This document shows positions 1-12,447 of a DNA stretch of 64,000 nt, piece by piece. Both the position numbers and the translations under genes were made by a program. The stretch is taken from contig NC_089314.1 in the NCBI RefSeq assembly GCF_036669915.1, forward strand, positions 7,942,958-8,006,957. Direction: 5' to 3'. Position 1 is the stretch's first letter; each line of letters opens with the position of its first letter. The notes under the pieces are model-generated. The model did no database searches. It was not told the origin of the DNA and was given only the letters and a program-made list of their open reading frames with translations. Source of the DNA: Pocillopora verrucosa. Its lineage: Eukaryota; Cnidaria; Anthozoa; Scleractinia; Pocilloporidae.

Positions 1-138
1 GCCGAGTAAACATCCAGTTAGCCAATAAGGCTAGTTTTCGACGAAGAGAAATTACACCTTTAGCGAGCGAAATTACAATGAAAACGAAATGCGATAGACC
101 TTACCGACTGTTTCGAGTTTATAGTGACCATAACTAGT

Positions 139-212
139 ACTCAACATATATATGTGTGTATATATACTCAACATATATATGTGTGTATATATATATATAT
201 ATACTCAACATA

Positions 213-245
<33 letters not shown>

Positions 246-270
246 TTAACATATATAAACATACATATAC
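139..270. repeat. TA/TG microsatellite with a ~27-40 bp higher-order unit
   Basis: Alternating TA and TG dinucleotides are organised as three imperfect copies of a unit that begins ACTCAACATATATATG and continues into TGTGTATATATA, the TA tract lengthening from copy to copy. Open frames called here (IYIYIY-type peptides) are repeat translation only. Confidence 0.9.
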
Positions 271-1464
271 ACAAGCACACATACAGGCCACCCAACAAAA
301 GATTTTTAAGAGACATAACACAGAAAAAAAATTGTTTTCATACTCAAGCGAGATGCGGTTTATTTGAAAAACTAGCTACGTAAATTTGTAATCAAAATTT
401 TCTCAATTCTATATAACTATTAAAATAGTGTTAATATTTGCAACAATACTAGTATCAGAGATGATTCAAAATAAACAATTGCTATACAAACAGGCAACAA
501 CGCCGTTCTTGGCTGACATTCATTGTATCAGAATTCAGTCAACATTCATAATTAGTTTTAAACATTGGAATTGTAGTCACGACAGGTTATTCATTACCAT
601 GTAACATTTGACAACTTTTAAGATAAACAAGATCAGTAACATGCAGGACAACCAAACCTTGGCCCTTGATGTACCTTCAAAGCAGTTTTTAAGCATTTAA
701 TTCCCTAGTTTTGATTGTTAATTCTCCCCTCTAGCTGCTACACATTTACTTACATTTACTTACTTCTACCTGAAAAGTTTTAAGTCTCATTAACTGTTTG
801 CTGAATAATGTATGGATATTATAGGGAGAAGTTTCACGCTAATTACTTTTGGGAGTTAAACGGTTAATTAGGTGTGAAAACATTGGAAACCAATTGAAAG
901 TAATCAAACTATCAATCAGAACAAAGCTTAACATTGTCATTAACCAATGAGAACTCATAGTAAAAAAAGGCAACCAGCCTGACGTACAGGAAAACACTAG
1001 TGACCAAGTTGGGATTGCTGTTGGTTGCTCTTTCAACAATCACTTCAAAACTGCCTATCTTGCTTTGATAATCATGCGTTATATTTATTATCATTTATAT
1101 TTAAGCACATGAAAAAATTAATTGTAGTGAGTATAGCATTTGTGGAATGTCATTTAGGTGATTTCTTATCATTAACTGAGTGTGTATAATTACAAAAATT
1201 GATTTGAGAATTTGCTTCTGGAGTTTCAGCTAAAAAATACATTTATCATTTGAATTGTGATACTTTTGACACAAACATTTAAAACAGTATTTGTTCTATT
1301 CTCATCTCTATTAGAAAGCTTCATTGTGACAAAACTTAGAATTGTTACAATTCAGGTCTTTGTACAGATTCTTTTGAACTTCATTGGCTGCAGAAAAAAC
1401 TTTGGTCTTTGCTCTATTTAACTACATATCACCCCTAGAAATACAGACCACAGTGAATCCTGTC

Positions 1465-1676
1465 TTAACCCATTACACCCTGACATCAGAATGCATATTC
1501 TCCATACTGTTCTCTATACAATTCCTAAGGTCTCAGCAAGAAGAATTTGTTTAACAATCAAGAGCTTCTTTAGTTGGTGATCATTTCCTTTATTCTCATG
1601 ACCTTTGTGTTTGATTTCAGAAGTGATATTGTAGGGAGAAACTGGACGCTAGGCACTCTGAGGGTTAACGGGCTAA
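1465..1676. mobile_element. TTAA-flanked MITE, family A
   Basis: About 210 bp starting TTAACCCATTACACCC and ending GGGTTAACGGGCTAA. It has the internal landmarks of family A (CATCAGAATGCATATTCTCC on the left, TGATATTGTAGGGAGAAA on the right). No coding capacity. The TTAA target and CCC ends resemble piggyBac-type elements. Confidence 0.75.
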
Positions 1677-2777
1677 GCAGACACCTAGAGTTAACGGAGC
1701 TTAAGTGGCCTTCGTAGAAGTGTTTTTTTTTTTCATTCAAGTCCCTTGGAACAAAGAATGAGGGAAAAGTACAGCCCAGTATTGACTAAATACAGGATCT
1801 CTTCTTATCCCCTTTTACTCCAAAGAATGATCAACACATAACCTCTTTGCACAATCTCCATATTATGTCAAGAAAGCAGGTACTGAGAATTGATTGGTCA
1901 GCCCTAAAAATTATATTGATAAATAATCCCCTCTTATTACATGTAATTAATGAAAGTATAGGAATGCTATACATAGAGGACAGATCATAAATCCTATTTT
2001 GGGAGAAAAGGGTTATTTGAACTTTTTGTCTAACTGTAGTTTTGAATCATTTCTTGCAGGAAACATTGGGGTTCTCTATGGCTTTTTTCTGCTTAATGCA
2101 TGTTTCACTGTTATGGGAAAAAAGCCTAGAGGCTTCGCTGCAATTCTTGTACTGAAGATCCCTCGTTGAGGGCCAATTGTCCTGTGATTCCAATCTTTAA
2201 AGTAAACTAAGAGGGGTAAGCATTTACTGCACCAGCAGGAAAAAGGGATGCCTTGAAAATTGTCTCTGATTTTTCCCATCCACAAAGGACACATTGTCCA
2301 ATTCACTAAAATAAAAGTTTGTAATGTAACTTTGAAATGATTGGCTTTCCTTTGGTTCATGGATGTAATTATATAAATCTGTAAATAACCATATTTTAAA
2401 AAAACTTCTTCCACATTGAAATATGCTTCCTTTTCATTGATAAACATCTCAGCTCTCAAATCCTTCATTTTGGTGCAGCATCATACTTTATTTGAGCTGG
2501 GTTCTGCATATCCACTGTCCGCCTCCCCCTTAGCAGGCACCTGATTGCCTTGGTAAAATGTAGGCTAAAAAAAAAAAAAAGGAAAATTTTATTAAAAATT
2601 GACCCAAACTGACTCTACTGATTGGTCATGCAAGAAGGGTTGCCATGAGTTACAATTAATGACATACAAATTACTGTAAGGTCCAAGATTTTATTTGAGG
2701 GTTTACCAAAGATTGATGATGAGAAGCACATGGTGTCAAGTATCAATTGTTGCAGTCAGTCTACCTAATTATGTTAC

Positions 2778-2989
2778 TTAGCCCTTTCACTCCCACAAGT
2801 GACCAAGACAGAATTTCTCCTTACAATATCAATACAATATCAAGCAGGCAGGTGATGAGAATAGAGAAGAATATCAATCATGGGATCATTAGTTGATCCA
2901 ATACCAAATTCTCTGAACTAACATCATAAGAATTGTAAGGCAGACAGTAAGGCGAATTACTAATTAGATCTTGGAAGTGAAAGGGTTAA
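2778..2989. mobile_element. TTAA-type MITE, family B
   Basis: Begins TTAGCCCTTTCACTCCCA and ends GTGAAAGGGTTAA. The interior has AGAATTTCTCCTTACAATATC. It shares the terminal CCCTTT/AAAGGG with the other copies but differs from family A in the interior. It is non-coding. Confidence 0.7.
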
Positions 2990-3460
2990 ATAACATTTTG
3001 ACTTGAAACTTAATTCCAGTATGAAGGAAGGATTAAGTGTGTGAGTTTCTGCCACACAACCACAATCATTCACTGATTTTCATGACTTAATATTTTTCCT
3101 TTTTCTTCCCTGATTCCAAAATAAATATTGACACAAATACATTATGCCAATTCCTACACTTCATTTGAAAAAATAAGTCTGATATTTTTCAGTCATAAAA
3201 TTTCTTATTTTAAAACTGCCTGCCATTAACAGATCAAATTAAAGTCAAGAGTCATTAGGGACCTGAATCAAGATAAAAAATTAAGTCAACCACTTCCTTA
3301 TTGAAACGTCAGACTAATTTTGAAATTCAGGCTCAAAATTGCCTTGGCAAATTTTTACCAAAAATTCAATGAGAGTTGCATCAGAACAGGAAAATATATT
3401 CATCTCAAGGTGCAATTTAACATCTTAAAAAATTAAGCCTGATAAATAAAGAAAATATCA

Positions 3461-6400
3461 TTATTTTCTTCCACTGACCGTGGTAGGTACTTGATACTCT
3501 GATGAGGCAGGATTCTCAGAAGGAGCCTCTTCGTCATCTGAGTTCTCCTCTCCTGAAGATGTTTCGTCTCCTTCTTTTTCTGCTTTTCGTGGTGGAGTAG
3601 GAGCAGCTTGAAAAATGACATAATTATAGTTAATGGTTGTAGATTGCTTTGTAAAAGATGCATTGATGTGTTAACATGAATCCAATTGTCTGTTTCTTCA
3701 CTTTTTAGTCTTCAATGTGACAGGGTGAAATTTTCACTTGTGATATATTTAGCACAATGACTTGGTGCAACCCAACAATTCACTGCTACATGTAGTTCAA
3801 TCAAACACAGTCAAACCTTACTCATGATGGGGAGAAAATCATTGTGTGTACATCACACATTAAAAACCTACTGTGTACTATAATTGTAATGTTCACTTCA
3901 AATCTCAACCATTCTTTGTGCATGTTATACTGCTTTAAATCGACTAAAGACAACCACAGCAGTAAGTAACTCAGTCAGTGAGCTTAGGGTTAATTCAGTC
4001 CTTCTCCAGCAAACATCTTAGACTGTCAGTCAGTCAGTTAGTCAGGTAGGCAGACAGACAGACAGTCCGAGAGACAGACAGAAATAAGCAAGTTACAAAG
4101 AAAGTCAAATGACCCTTCTTCAACATAACTTTCAGGACTAACATAAAAAAAATGAATCACAGTGTAATATACAACCCACAACAAGAAAAGACGACCCAAA
4201 TTGTACATATGAAATGTTTCAAGTTAATTCAACCCATATTATGGAAGAAATGACATTATGAAATTGTTTATCAGATAATATTACAAATACTCCTATATAT
4301 ACATCATGCATAATTGTATGCCTGTGATTCACACTTTTTGTTTTGGCTGAAACATGGCCTGGTCAGGTGATATTATGCATGATCACCAAATAAAGCTTTC
4401 CTCATTTATCGGCAGGTAAAAATTCCCTCTGCAGTTTAACATCCACTGTTTTCCTTTTCAGTTGCCACTACATAAAAAAACGATTGAAACAAACCACATT
4501 CAACTTACTTTTTTTCTTTGATTCTTGATCTGACTGGGTCTTGCCACTTGATAAAACATTATAGCAGTTGTCACACACTCGCAGTGGTTTTGAAGACTGA
4601 GCAGGGAGGAGGAACTTCTTGGTGGAACAGTTACCACAAACAACTCCACCACACTTCCGACAGTGGTGCTGTGTCAAGCGATCAAAAAAAAAAGGTAAGA
4701 AAAATCGCAATAGCAGGTCAGGGCAATTTGAGAGGAAAAATTGTATTAGGAAGAAAAAACTAGCATAAAAAAAGTGAAAATGCGATGAAATGCTTATGGA
4801 CTGAAAAAAGTCAGGCCTTGCCATAAAATGTTTCGCTCTTGCAATTAATGCAGGCACCTAACTACATGCGGTGGGGAGCATATGACCTGAAGCCAAATCT
4901 TTTCCTGTCCAGCCCTCTCATTCAGTCAATAAGTACAAATCAGTCATGCAACACTTACCCTTCTATTTAATGCAGTGAACTTGCTCTTGAAACAGTGCAT
5001 GCAAGTGGATGCCTCACTATCTGGAACCCAGACTGCAGCGTGTTCCGTGGTTCCCTTCTTTCCAGCTAGAACGAGATAATTAAACAAAAAAAAGGAACTT
5101 GAATAAGAAACAAAGGTTGAGACTGAGTTTCTGGTAACAAAACACCCCTTTTTAACCCTTTACACCCTAACATCAGTATGCATATTCTCCATGCTGTTCT
5201 TCATACATTTCTCACAGTGCTAACAAGGAGAATTTATTTAACAATCAGGAGCTTTTTTTAGTTGGTGATCATTTCCTTTATTCTCGTAACCTTAATGTTT
5301 GATTCAAGGGTGATAGAGTAAGAGGAAGTTAGATGTTAATCACTCTTAGAGGTTAAAAGGTTAAGAAACACCATTAAACAGTCAGCTTAAAATATGGTTC
5401 ATTCATGGCAATTGTTTCATCCATGACCATTGTTTCCTGAAACCCTCACATTCCATTATTATTATATACTAGCCTGTGGTTAAAAACAAATTTACTATGG
5501 GTAAATGTTGCAAGTCTGTACACAATAAGATTCTACATAAAAACGTGACATGATTGTATATTATTTTATGCAGTCTGCACGGAAGGTGAGGCTGATTCCA
5601 GACTCAAGAGATTACCTTGTCCCATTATAATCATTATATACTAGCCTTTAGTTATAAACAAATTTACTGTACGTCATGTTGCAAGTCTGTACACAATAAG
5701 ATTCTACATGAAAGCGTAACATGATTGTATTTCATTTTAAGCAGTCTACACATAAGGAAAGGCTGATTCCAGACTCTTGTTGACTATGTAAAAAATATGG
5801 TAACTTGTTTGAGCCTGGGGGTAACATTTAATCACATGGTTCTATCATCCGCATGAGAGTCGCTTGGGAAGCGATGCTGTTAGTGGTGACTGACATTTTG
5901 ACAGCCTATGTTAGTCACTACTGCAACAACAGTCCATCTCAGAACTACTCTCATGTGGATGAGCAGATGACACAATTAAATTTGTACAAACTATTCAATA
6001 ACTAAAGCGCTCATTCTCACTTTTTGCCAACAAGTCCTGAATGCACTTGTTGATGTGTGCCATCCATTCAGCTTTTTCAGTCCTTGTAGCAGCATACACT
6101 GCAAATGACTTCTTTGCACTAATGATTTGCCAACCATTCTTTAAATCTAGAAGGCAAGCACACTGAGTAATTAACAGTGGGGCATCAAAAGTAATCCAGG
6201 TTTGCAATGGTTTTATTTTATTGTACTGTCTGATCAGTAATGACAATAGGACTGAGTGGAATCCAATTTGGTCTTTCACCCTTTACACCCCACACTGTAA
6301 CATCAGTATGCATATTCTCCCCACTGTTCTCTATATTTTCCATCAGTTCTGACCAGGAGAAGTTTTTGGATAATCGTAAATTGGTGATCATTTCTTTTAT

Positions 6401-9400
6401 TCTCATGAACTTTACATTTGATTCAAAGGTGACATTGTAAGGAGAAATTAGTAGCCAGTCACTCTTGGGGGGTAAAGGGCCAACCACACAGTCAAGTGAT
6501 TAACAAAATCAGACATTCGACTTGTTTACAGACAGAATAAGACAACATGAAGTCCTCTTACCATTTAATCAAAACTATGACTAAATTTGAGACACAAACA
6601 AGCCATTGGTTATACTTTTTCATAAAAAAAAACAACAGTTGACAAGACAAAAAAATTGACCACAGCACATCTACATGATGCATGCTTTCCAGTAACACAG
6701 GCATGATGTGCATTTTCCAATTACACTGTCCTGTTGGTACTCAATTGGGGCTGGTGATAACAAATCAAATTCAGGAATTTTCCCAGAGTTATGATTTTTA
6801 CCAAAAACTTGTGCTCCCCTTCTAATCAATCACTTCAGACTATAACTTTTGCTTGTTTTTACTTTGAGTTATAACTGGTTCATTAAGATATCTTCCTTAG
6901 TTTTGACTGACCACTTTTATTAATGTTTTGACAGTCATTAACATTTTTAAAAGGAAGGTAAGTGTGTATGATGGCATCCCCCTATTATAGACATAGTTAA
7001 AATTACTAGCTTCCCTCATAGACATATCAACCTGCAAAAATGTGCTATAAATAGATGAACTTAACAGCTGCAGGGTTTTATTCTGATATCATATCAAATA
7101 ATATTTCAACTACTTATTCACCAGGCAAAATACAATAGCGAAAGGATTGAATTTCTGATCAGAACATGGGTTACGACATAACAGTACTCACTTCCATCAT
7201 CATCCAAGGATTGCAGTTTGATATCTTCCAGTGGGATTATATGCTGTTTATTGTACTGAAAAGAAATTCAAATCACTATTAACCCTTTACACCCTAACAT
7301 CAGTATCCATATTCTCCATACTACCCTTTATACTTTCCCTAAGATGCTGACAAGGAGAATTGGAGAATTGATTACCAGTCAAAAGCTTCTTTCGTCGGTG
7401 ATCATTTCCTTTATTCTCAAGATCTTAACATGTGATTCAGGGGTGATATTGTAAGGAGAAATTCCATAGTAGTCACTCTCGGGGTTTAAAGAGTTAATGT
7501 CTTGTGAATTTAGCAAATAGTTCACACTAGAATAGCCTTTTAAATAATAATTGCCCAACTAATTTAAAAAAAGTTCTAGCTTGGAGAATACAAAATGCAA
7601 TAATGACAAGCTTGCATTAGAAATGTAATGTAACCTTCACAACCTTTTATTTGAGACAAAAAACAAAAAGCTTGCCCTTTGCTCTTTACATTTTGAAAAA
7701 TTCAATGTAAACCTTGATTACCTTCTTCTTGTTAATGACAATATTTCCATAAACAAGGATGTCATTAAACAGAAAAAACTGACGTGGTTTAGGCTTCTTG
7801 CGGCACAGTTTAGTTAATACACCTTCACCAACCAGTACTCTTCCTGGAACCAATAATGGCTAAAGAATAGAAATTGGAGAAAAAAAATTAGAAATAAACA
7901 TTAAATGTTGGGGTGCACGTCTTTTTCTCTGAGTATCCTTGTATCATTCACTGACAGAATAACATCATCTTTCTCTTTACCCTTTATATCCCAGAAGTGA
8001 TTAACATGTAACTTCTCCCTGCAACATCCATACATTTTCTAGACAACAGTTAATGAGAATACTAAATATTTATCAGGAAGAAGTTTTTGTCTTGATCTTA
8101 CACCAAATTCACATCACTAATTTACAATGAATTGTGTGACAGCAAGAGGAGAGAATTAACAATCAGATCTTGGGAGTTAAAAGGTTAAATCATAAAGCTT
8201 AAAATTTACCACCATCATTTACATAATCATAATGCAGAAGCATCACATATTGATAATCCTATTCTAGTAGTATGCAGGAAGTTTTTCACCATGGACCGAG
8301 TTAAATGGTGTAGCCTGTCACAAATCTCCCATAGCTCTGTGGAAGAGCATCTTAAATGTTAATCAGAAGGTTTTTTGTAGGTTTGACTCCTATTGGAAGT
8401 ACTTGGAGTTCTTTCTCTAAGTATGCCAATTTCATTCACTGATTAACATCACCTTTCAAACATTTATTGTGTCGTGCTTCCGTAAACAGACAATACACTT
8501 CATGTGTGCACATTTTTATTAGGACTAGTGGGTTTATTTCATCTAGGAAAAAAAGTCAACAAGTATGTTTTCCATTTATGAATACCATTGACTGATGAGT
8601 ATTACTTTTGACTGCTCATAACAAGAAATTGTGTCTAATTTGGTCTGTAATTCTAGTTTACTAATAGTAAACAATAAGTAAGACTTCTCCTTTGTGGTCA
8701 TCCAGTTCTGGTATTCATACATCAAATAGGAAAATGCCATACTGAACTCTTGTCTGTTCTGTTACCAGTATTAATTTCCAAATTTCAAGATCCATCCTAC
8801 TAAATTTTAATCAAGTCATAACATGATTACAAATGCATGCCTATTATTAATGCACGTTAAGGTCAAACCAAAGTTATGAGAAAGAGCAGTCTACTATACA
8901 TATTCAAATCACAAGGACCAAAACAACATCAGGACATGATCTGCATACTTACTTGTCCAGATGCTCCAAAACAACTTTCCACATTGGTAATTCTTCTCTC
9001 GTTGGCCTCTGTATTGGCTGAAATTATCACACATACAATATTTTAAAAGCATTAAGGAGAGACAATTAAGACGACATAAACACCACAGGTCGGTTGTTTC
9101 AATAGCGATCGGTAGCCTTAAGCGATCGATAAAAGTTTATGGGTACACTGTGATACCTTTCTGCAAACAAATCATTTAAATGAAGGAAATGCTACTTAGA
9201 CTCTTCAGGTAATGAAACATATCCAAACTCCAATATTTAATAAGTCAATAATTTCGTCTAATATGGTGGTTTCACCCTTTCCCAATCCCACTGTACACCT
9301 CCTTCATAAAAATAAGCCATCGTTCCCTCTCTGCCACGATCGACTAATTTGCTGAGCGAAAGGCAATATCATGAAACAACCTCATCCGAAAGCTTACTGA

Positions 9401-9645
9401 CACTTACACGCAGAATTAAGCTAGCATGACATGCATGGCTGAGAACTGTCAGGCCGCCATTCACATCAAAAGTCGTACTCAAATATAGACAATCGAAAGT
9501 ATTTCACACAATGAAAATGCCCATCATCAAAAAAGATCGAAAGTTAAGGAAGTATTTAAACCTGATGAGGTTTTCTCAGGAAACCCCGTCCTAAAAATAA
9601 CCGAAAAACGTTACAATTCCTTTACATACCTAATCGGTCCACCAT
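3461..9645 (-). CDS. PLEKHF2: Pleckstrin homology and FYVE domain protein 2 (phafin-2)
   Basis: Endosomal PI3P-binding adaptor acting in endosome fusion, receptor traffic and autophagy. Eight exons on the minus strand, all phases compatible: 9645-9630, 9017-8953, 7859-7722, 7255-7192, 6146-6021, 5065-4959, 4668-4509 and 3606-3461. They give 273 residues (human protein about 249). The start MVDRLANTEAN matches vertebrate phafins almost exactly. A PH domain spans roughly residues 35-130 (GRVLVGEGVLTKLCRKKP; QFFLFNDILVYGN; KSFAVYAATRTEKAEWM). A FYVE finger spans about 150-215, with the WVPD signature, two CxxC pairs and the lipid-binding core RRHHCRKCGGVVCG. The tail is acidic and Ser-rich and longer than in vertebrates. 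Introns contain MITEs and a tandem duplication. Which of PLEKHF1 or PLEKHF2 is the closer paralogue should be settled by a tree; the tail favours PLEKHF2. Confidence 0.95.
4030..4083. repeat. CAGT/CAGA tetranucleotide microsatellite
   Basis: Runs of CAGT/TCAG followed by (CAGA)n, imperfect, in the last intron of PLEKHF2 or its flank. Confidence 0.8.
5152..5364. mobile_element. TTAA-flanked MITE, family A
   Basis: Begins TTAACCCTTTACACCCTAAC and ends GAGGTTAAAAGGTTAA, with terminal inverted repeats and TTAA at both ends. It lies in a PLEKHF2 intron. Confidence 0.8.
5453..5778. repeat. Direct tandem duplication, period ~172 bp
   Basis: Two similar units. Both start with an ATTATATACTAGCC block (at 5461 and 5633), both contain TTGCAAGTCTGTACACAATA and both end GGCTGATTCCAGACTC. 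They differ by scattered substitutions and small indels, so the duplication is not recent. It is intronic in PLEKHF2. Confidence 0.8.
5845..5967. repeat. Nested imperfect inverted repeat
   Basis: The outer arms are CATCCGCATGAGAGT (left) and ACTCTCATGTGGATG (right). The inner arms are GTGACTGACAT and TGTTAGTCAC. The centre resembles a decayed version of the GACGTTTCGACAACC block found near the 3' ends of some Penelope-like elements, so this may be a relic of one; that link is inference. Confidence 0.5.
6275..6483. mobile_element. TTAA-type MITE, family A (degenerate ends)
   Basis: Contains CACCCTTTACACCCC, ACATCAGTATGCATATTCTCC (split by small changes) and ends GGTAAAGGGCCAA. It has the same layout as the other family A copies with altered terminal bases. 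It lies in a PLEKHF2 intron. Confidence 0.65.
7279..7497. mobile_element. TTAA-flanked MITE, family A
   Basis: Begins TTAACCCTTTACACCCTAAC and ends GGGGTTTAAAGAGTTAA. It lies in a PLEKHF2 intron. Confidence 0.8.
7977..8188. mobile_element. TTAA-type MITE, family C
   Basis: Contains CCCTTTATATCCCAGAAGTG and TTAACATGTAACTTCTCCC. It ends TCTTGGGAGTTAAAAGGTTAA. The same family recurs at 59196-59406. Confidence 0.65.
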
Positions 9646-10996
9646 CTTGGCTCCAAGATCATACAGTGGTTCCAAATCACGTGGTCATGAAGCAATCATG
9701 ATTGGTGGGTGGATATTCGTTATTTCGTCACGAGAGGAACAAAGTGACGAGGGGGAGGGTCTCAAATATCTACAATGCCATTTAAGGTAACAAAATTAAT
9801 TTTCTACCGCACATATAGCTCATTGCTAAAAGCGGCGAGTTGAAACCACTCACAAGAGGTCATCAGTTTATCACAACTGGACTGAGACCCAGGGAGCCTT
9901 AAAACTTGAGTTACTCAGGCTGGTCCAGACCCTAGCTGACTTTACAAGCAAAAGTTTATTTATCTCCTCTGATTCTTCAAAAATTATCAAATAATTTGAT
10001 ACTAAAACAAAAACATCCTTTGAAAATAAGGGAATCAGCCCTAAAATTCATTAGTGTGACCCCTGACCAACACAACTTCCTTCAGGTAATGTAAACAATT
10101 TTTTTAACTTGCATAATGGCATCCTCCTCTGGTGAAAAAACCTCCAAGATTGAGGGGGAAATGGTGAGGACACAAAAGCATTGCATACATATCATATCCT
10201 GGGTCAGGGTCTTCTTAAGGGAGGGGAGGGGAGGGAGACAATTACATGGGTGGGAGTGTAAGGTCTACATGTGACACTGACAATCATTTTAATCTAATTT
10301 AAAAAATTCAGATCCAACACGAAAGAAGCAGTATGAAGAGAGGAGAGGGGAAGGGGGAAAGATTTAATGCTCTTATCAAAAGGATAAACTTATAAGTTCA
10401 ACAGCACATACCCAATAGAATTATTCTACCACAGAGAAGAGTTCTAAACTTTTTCTAAGACAGGAATCTGCTTATATTTGATTCATGACCTGCTAGGTGT
10501 GTGCAAGCTATTTTCAAAGAAATAAGTCCCATGCTATTGCTAATCAAATGCAGTAGCATCAGCAGTCTTGGAAAATGACAGAATTTTGTTTGTGACTTGT
10601 TAGCAATTTGTGTTAACCAATACAATATCCCTGCAAAATTGTGGCTTCTCATAGAAACATTAAATTCGATTCTTATTTGAAAGTCAACCCATTTATTAAT
10701 TCTACATATAGTGATATGATTTACATGCTGTGATTTGTTCACAGTTTTACACTTGGTTAAAAATTTTTTCCAACCACCACATAGAAGAGTAAGCATATAC
10801 CTTGCAGGTAAGACATCAGTGGATTTTTAATCATAAATAAATGGTTATGATTCCAGTGTCTAGCACTCTCCAATCCAAAACACAACCTTTACCAAACTGC
10901 ACCTGTTTGCTGTATTTTCATGTTTTAGAAAGTGTTTTTTTTATTTTTTTTTTTGTGCGTGATATAATGGGAAAAATTAAGTAGTCTATAAGTGGA
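9646..10996. other. Spacer between VHL (3') and PLEKHF2 (5')
   Basis: No gene recognised. The stretch should contain the PLEKHF2 promoter just above 9645 and the 3' UTR of VHL below 10997. A minus-strand open frame at 10455-10796 has no domain and no coding feel. A guanine tract with quadruplex potential lies at 10219-10235. Confidence 0.5.
10219..10235 (+). other. G-quadruplex-forming motif
   Basis: GGGAGGGGAGGGGAGGG: four runs of three or more G separated by single A, the canonical intramolecular quadruplex pattern. It lies about 570 bp upstream of the PLEKHF2 start codon. Whether it acts in that promoter cannot be told from sequence. Confidence 0.6.
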
Positions 10997-12447
10997 TCAT
11001 GAAACATTCTGCAAAATCTCATTGAGAATAGGCTGTGGCAGGGGTAACTTCCTGATGTTCTGTGATAAAACAATCTTCCTAAGGAACCTCATGCAGTACT
11101 CCTCCAGACTGTACACTACCAAGTAATCAAAACATTCAATTATTAAAGACAACAATAATTATATTTTTTAAAAGTGTATCCATATGAAAAATGGTTCTTC
11201 ACCACATACTACCTGATAAATTTTTAAAAGAGTAATACCCACAAATTAAATCATAGGAGCCAAGCTAAAATTCCCAGGCATGTAATGTGGAAACATTTTC
11301 CTGTTTTCATCAATTATAAAAATTTTCCCAGTCAATTCATAATTGGGTAGAATAAAGTGTTTTAACCCTTTAACTCCTACTTCAAATGTGTAATTCTCCT
11401 TACTGTCAACCATGCAATTTTTATAATGTTAGTTCATAGAATTAAGTATTGGATCAACTAATTTTTCCCAAATTAATATTTTTATTTATTCTCATCATTT
11501 ATCTGGTTGATACTGTATTGGTACTGTAAGGAGAAATTCTGTCTTGGTCACTCGTGAGAGTTAAAGGGTTAAAAGATCTTGTTATCTTTGATAGAGTCCA
11601 TCCATGTACAGTGTACTGTACGACTGGAAGGGCACGGGGAGGTTTCCAAGTAAATCTGTCAGTTTGGAGCAAAAAGGAACTTAACAATTGCCCCTCGCAA
11701 AAGCCACCAATAGGAAAACAGTACGGTATATCTCTTAATTTTTAAACCGACATCATCCTCAAAGGCATGCACTCCATAACCCAACCCCTCTACAGCTATC
11801 AATAGCCCGATTATCTCGTCTAGACTTTGTAACGATAACAAGCTACAGATGCATTACTCCAGAAGATTGCTGTCTATTACTCTCTTGCTCTTCCATACAA
11901 TATTTTCAATTTACAGGTACGTCCGAGGGAAGCTAAAAATTGCGAACAACAACTAACCTGGTGTTGTTATGTTTATTTCCGCTCTAGAAGCATAGAATCT
12001 TCGGGTATCATAGTCTACTCCCCGTATAACAGGCTCGTCGGGAAAAAATGTTTCCTTGAAGTTCAGTAACAGCCTTTCATTCGTTTCTTCGTCCACTGCA
12101 ATCCAAGGATGTGTCACATATGTGTTCATTTTAAGGCGATTGTTTGTTCGACTCTCAATGGTGGCAAATAACTGTTCTTCACCACTGTAATTGAACCATT
12201 TCAAATTGACTCTTCGTCCTGTGTGATTTATGAATAGCACTGGCGATACGATTCTGTTGTGTAACGATTTAAGAGGACGCTCGGAAACTTCCCCTTCTCT
12301 GTCATCCATTTGAAAAAGAATCGAGGTGTTAGAGCACTTGAAATTGGAGCATTCTGATCGGCACGACTTCAGAGGACATCGTTCAGATGTTTTGAAAGAT
12401 GTTTCCTTGAAATTCTGATGAGCTGTCATGAACAAAGACTTTGTCAT
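10997..12447 (-). CDS. VHL: von Hippel-Lindau tumour suppressor homologue
   Basis: Substrate-recognition subunit of the Elongin BC / Cullin-2 ubiquitin ligase that binds hydroxylated HIF-alpha. Two exons, 12447-11958 and 11115-10997; the single intron splits a Val codon and phase is kept, giving 202 residues from the first in-frame ATG. The beta domain runs from about residue 56 (RPLKSLHNR) through KWFNYSGEEQLFATI, TYVTHPW and LLLNFKETFFP. The alpha domain begins VYSLEEYCMRFLRKIV, an Elongin BC-box with the conserved Leu and Cys. Hydroxyproline-pocket residues equivalent to human Trp88, Tyr112, His115 and Trp117 are present; Tyr98 is Phe and Ser111 is Thr. The alpha domain stops early, about 38 residues after its start, so helix 3 is short. 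The true start could be the Met at residue 7 or 47. Confidence 0.9.
11362..11572. mobile_element. TTAA-flanked MITE, family B (reverse orientation)
   Basis: Begins TTAACCCTTTAACTCC and ends GAGAGTTAAAGGGTTAA. The interior is the reverse complement of the 2778-2989 family (TGTAATTCTCCTTACTGTC on the left, GTAAGGAGAAATTCTGTC on the right). It lies in the VHL intron. Confidence 0.8.

Larger units (their letters stand above)
1..3460. other. Intergenic region 3' of PLEKHF2
   Basis: I see no convincing gene here. The stretch holds a TA/TG microsatellite near its left end, two TTAA-flanked MITE copies (1465-1676 and 2778-2989) and AT-rich sequence. A 130-codon open frame on the minus strand (2076-2468) has no recognisable domain and no splice context that I could support. 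The right-hand part may include the 3' UTR of PLEKHF2, whose stop codon is at 3461-3463. Confidence 0.5.

Noticed and set aside
134..383. Open frames rich in Tyr and Ile
   Set aside because: Translations of the TA/TG microsatellite.
2076..2468. 130-codon minus-strand open frame
   Set aside because: No domain, no homologue I recognise, low-complexity AT-rich context; likely chance or UTR.
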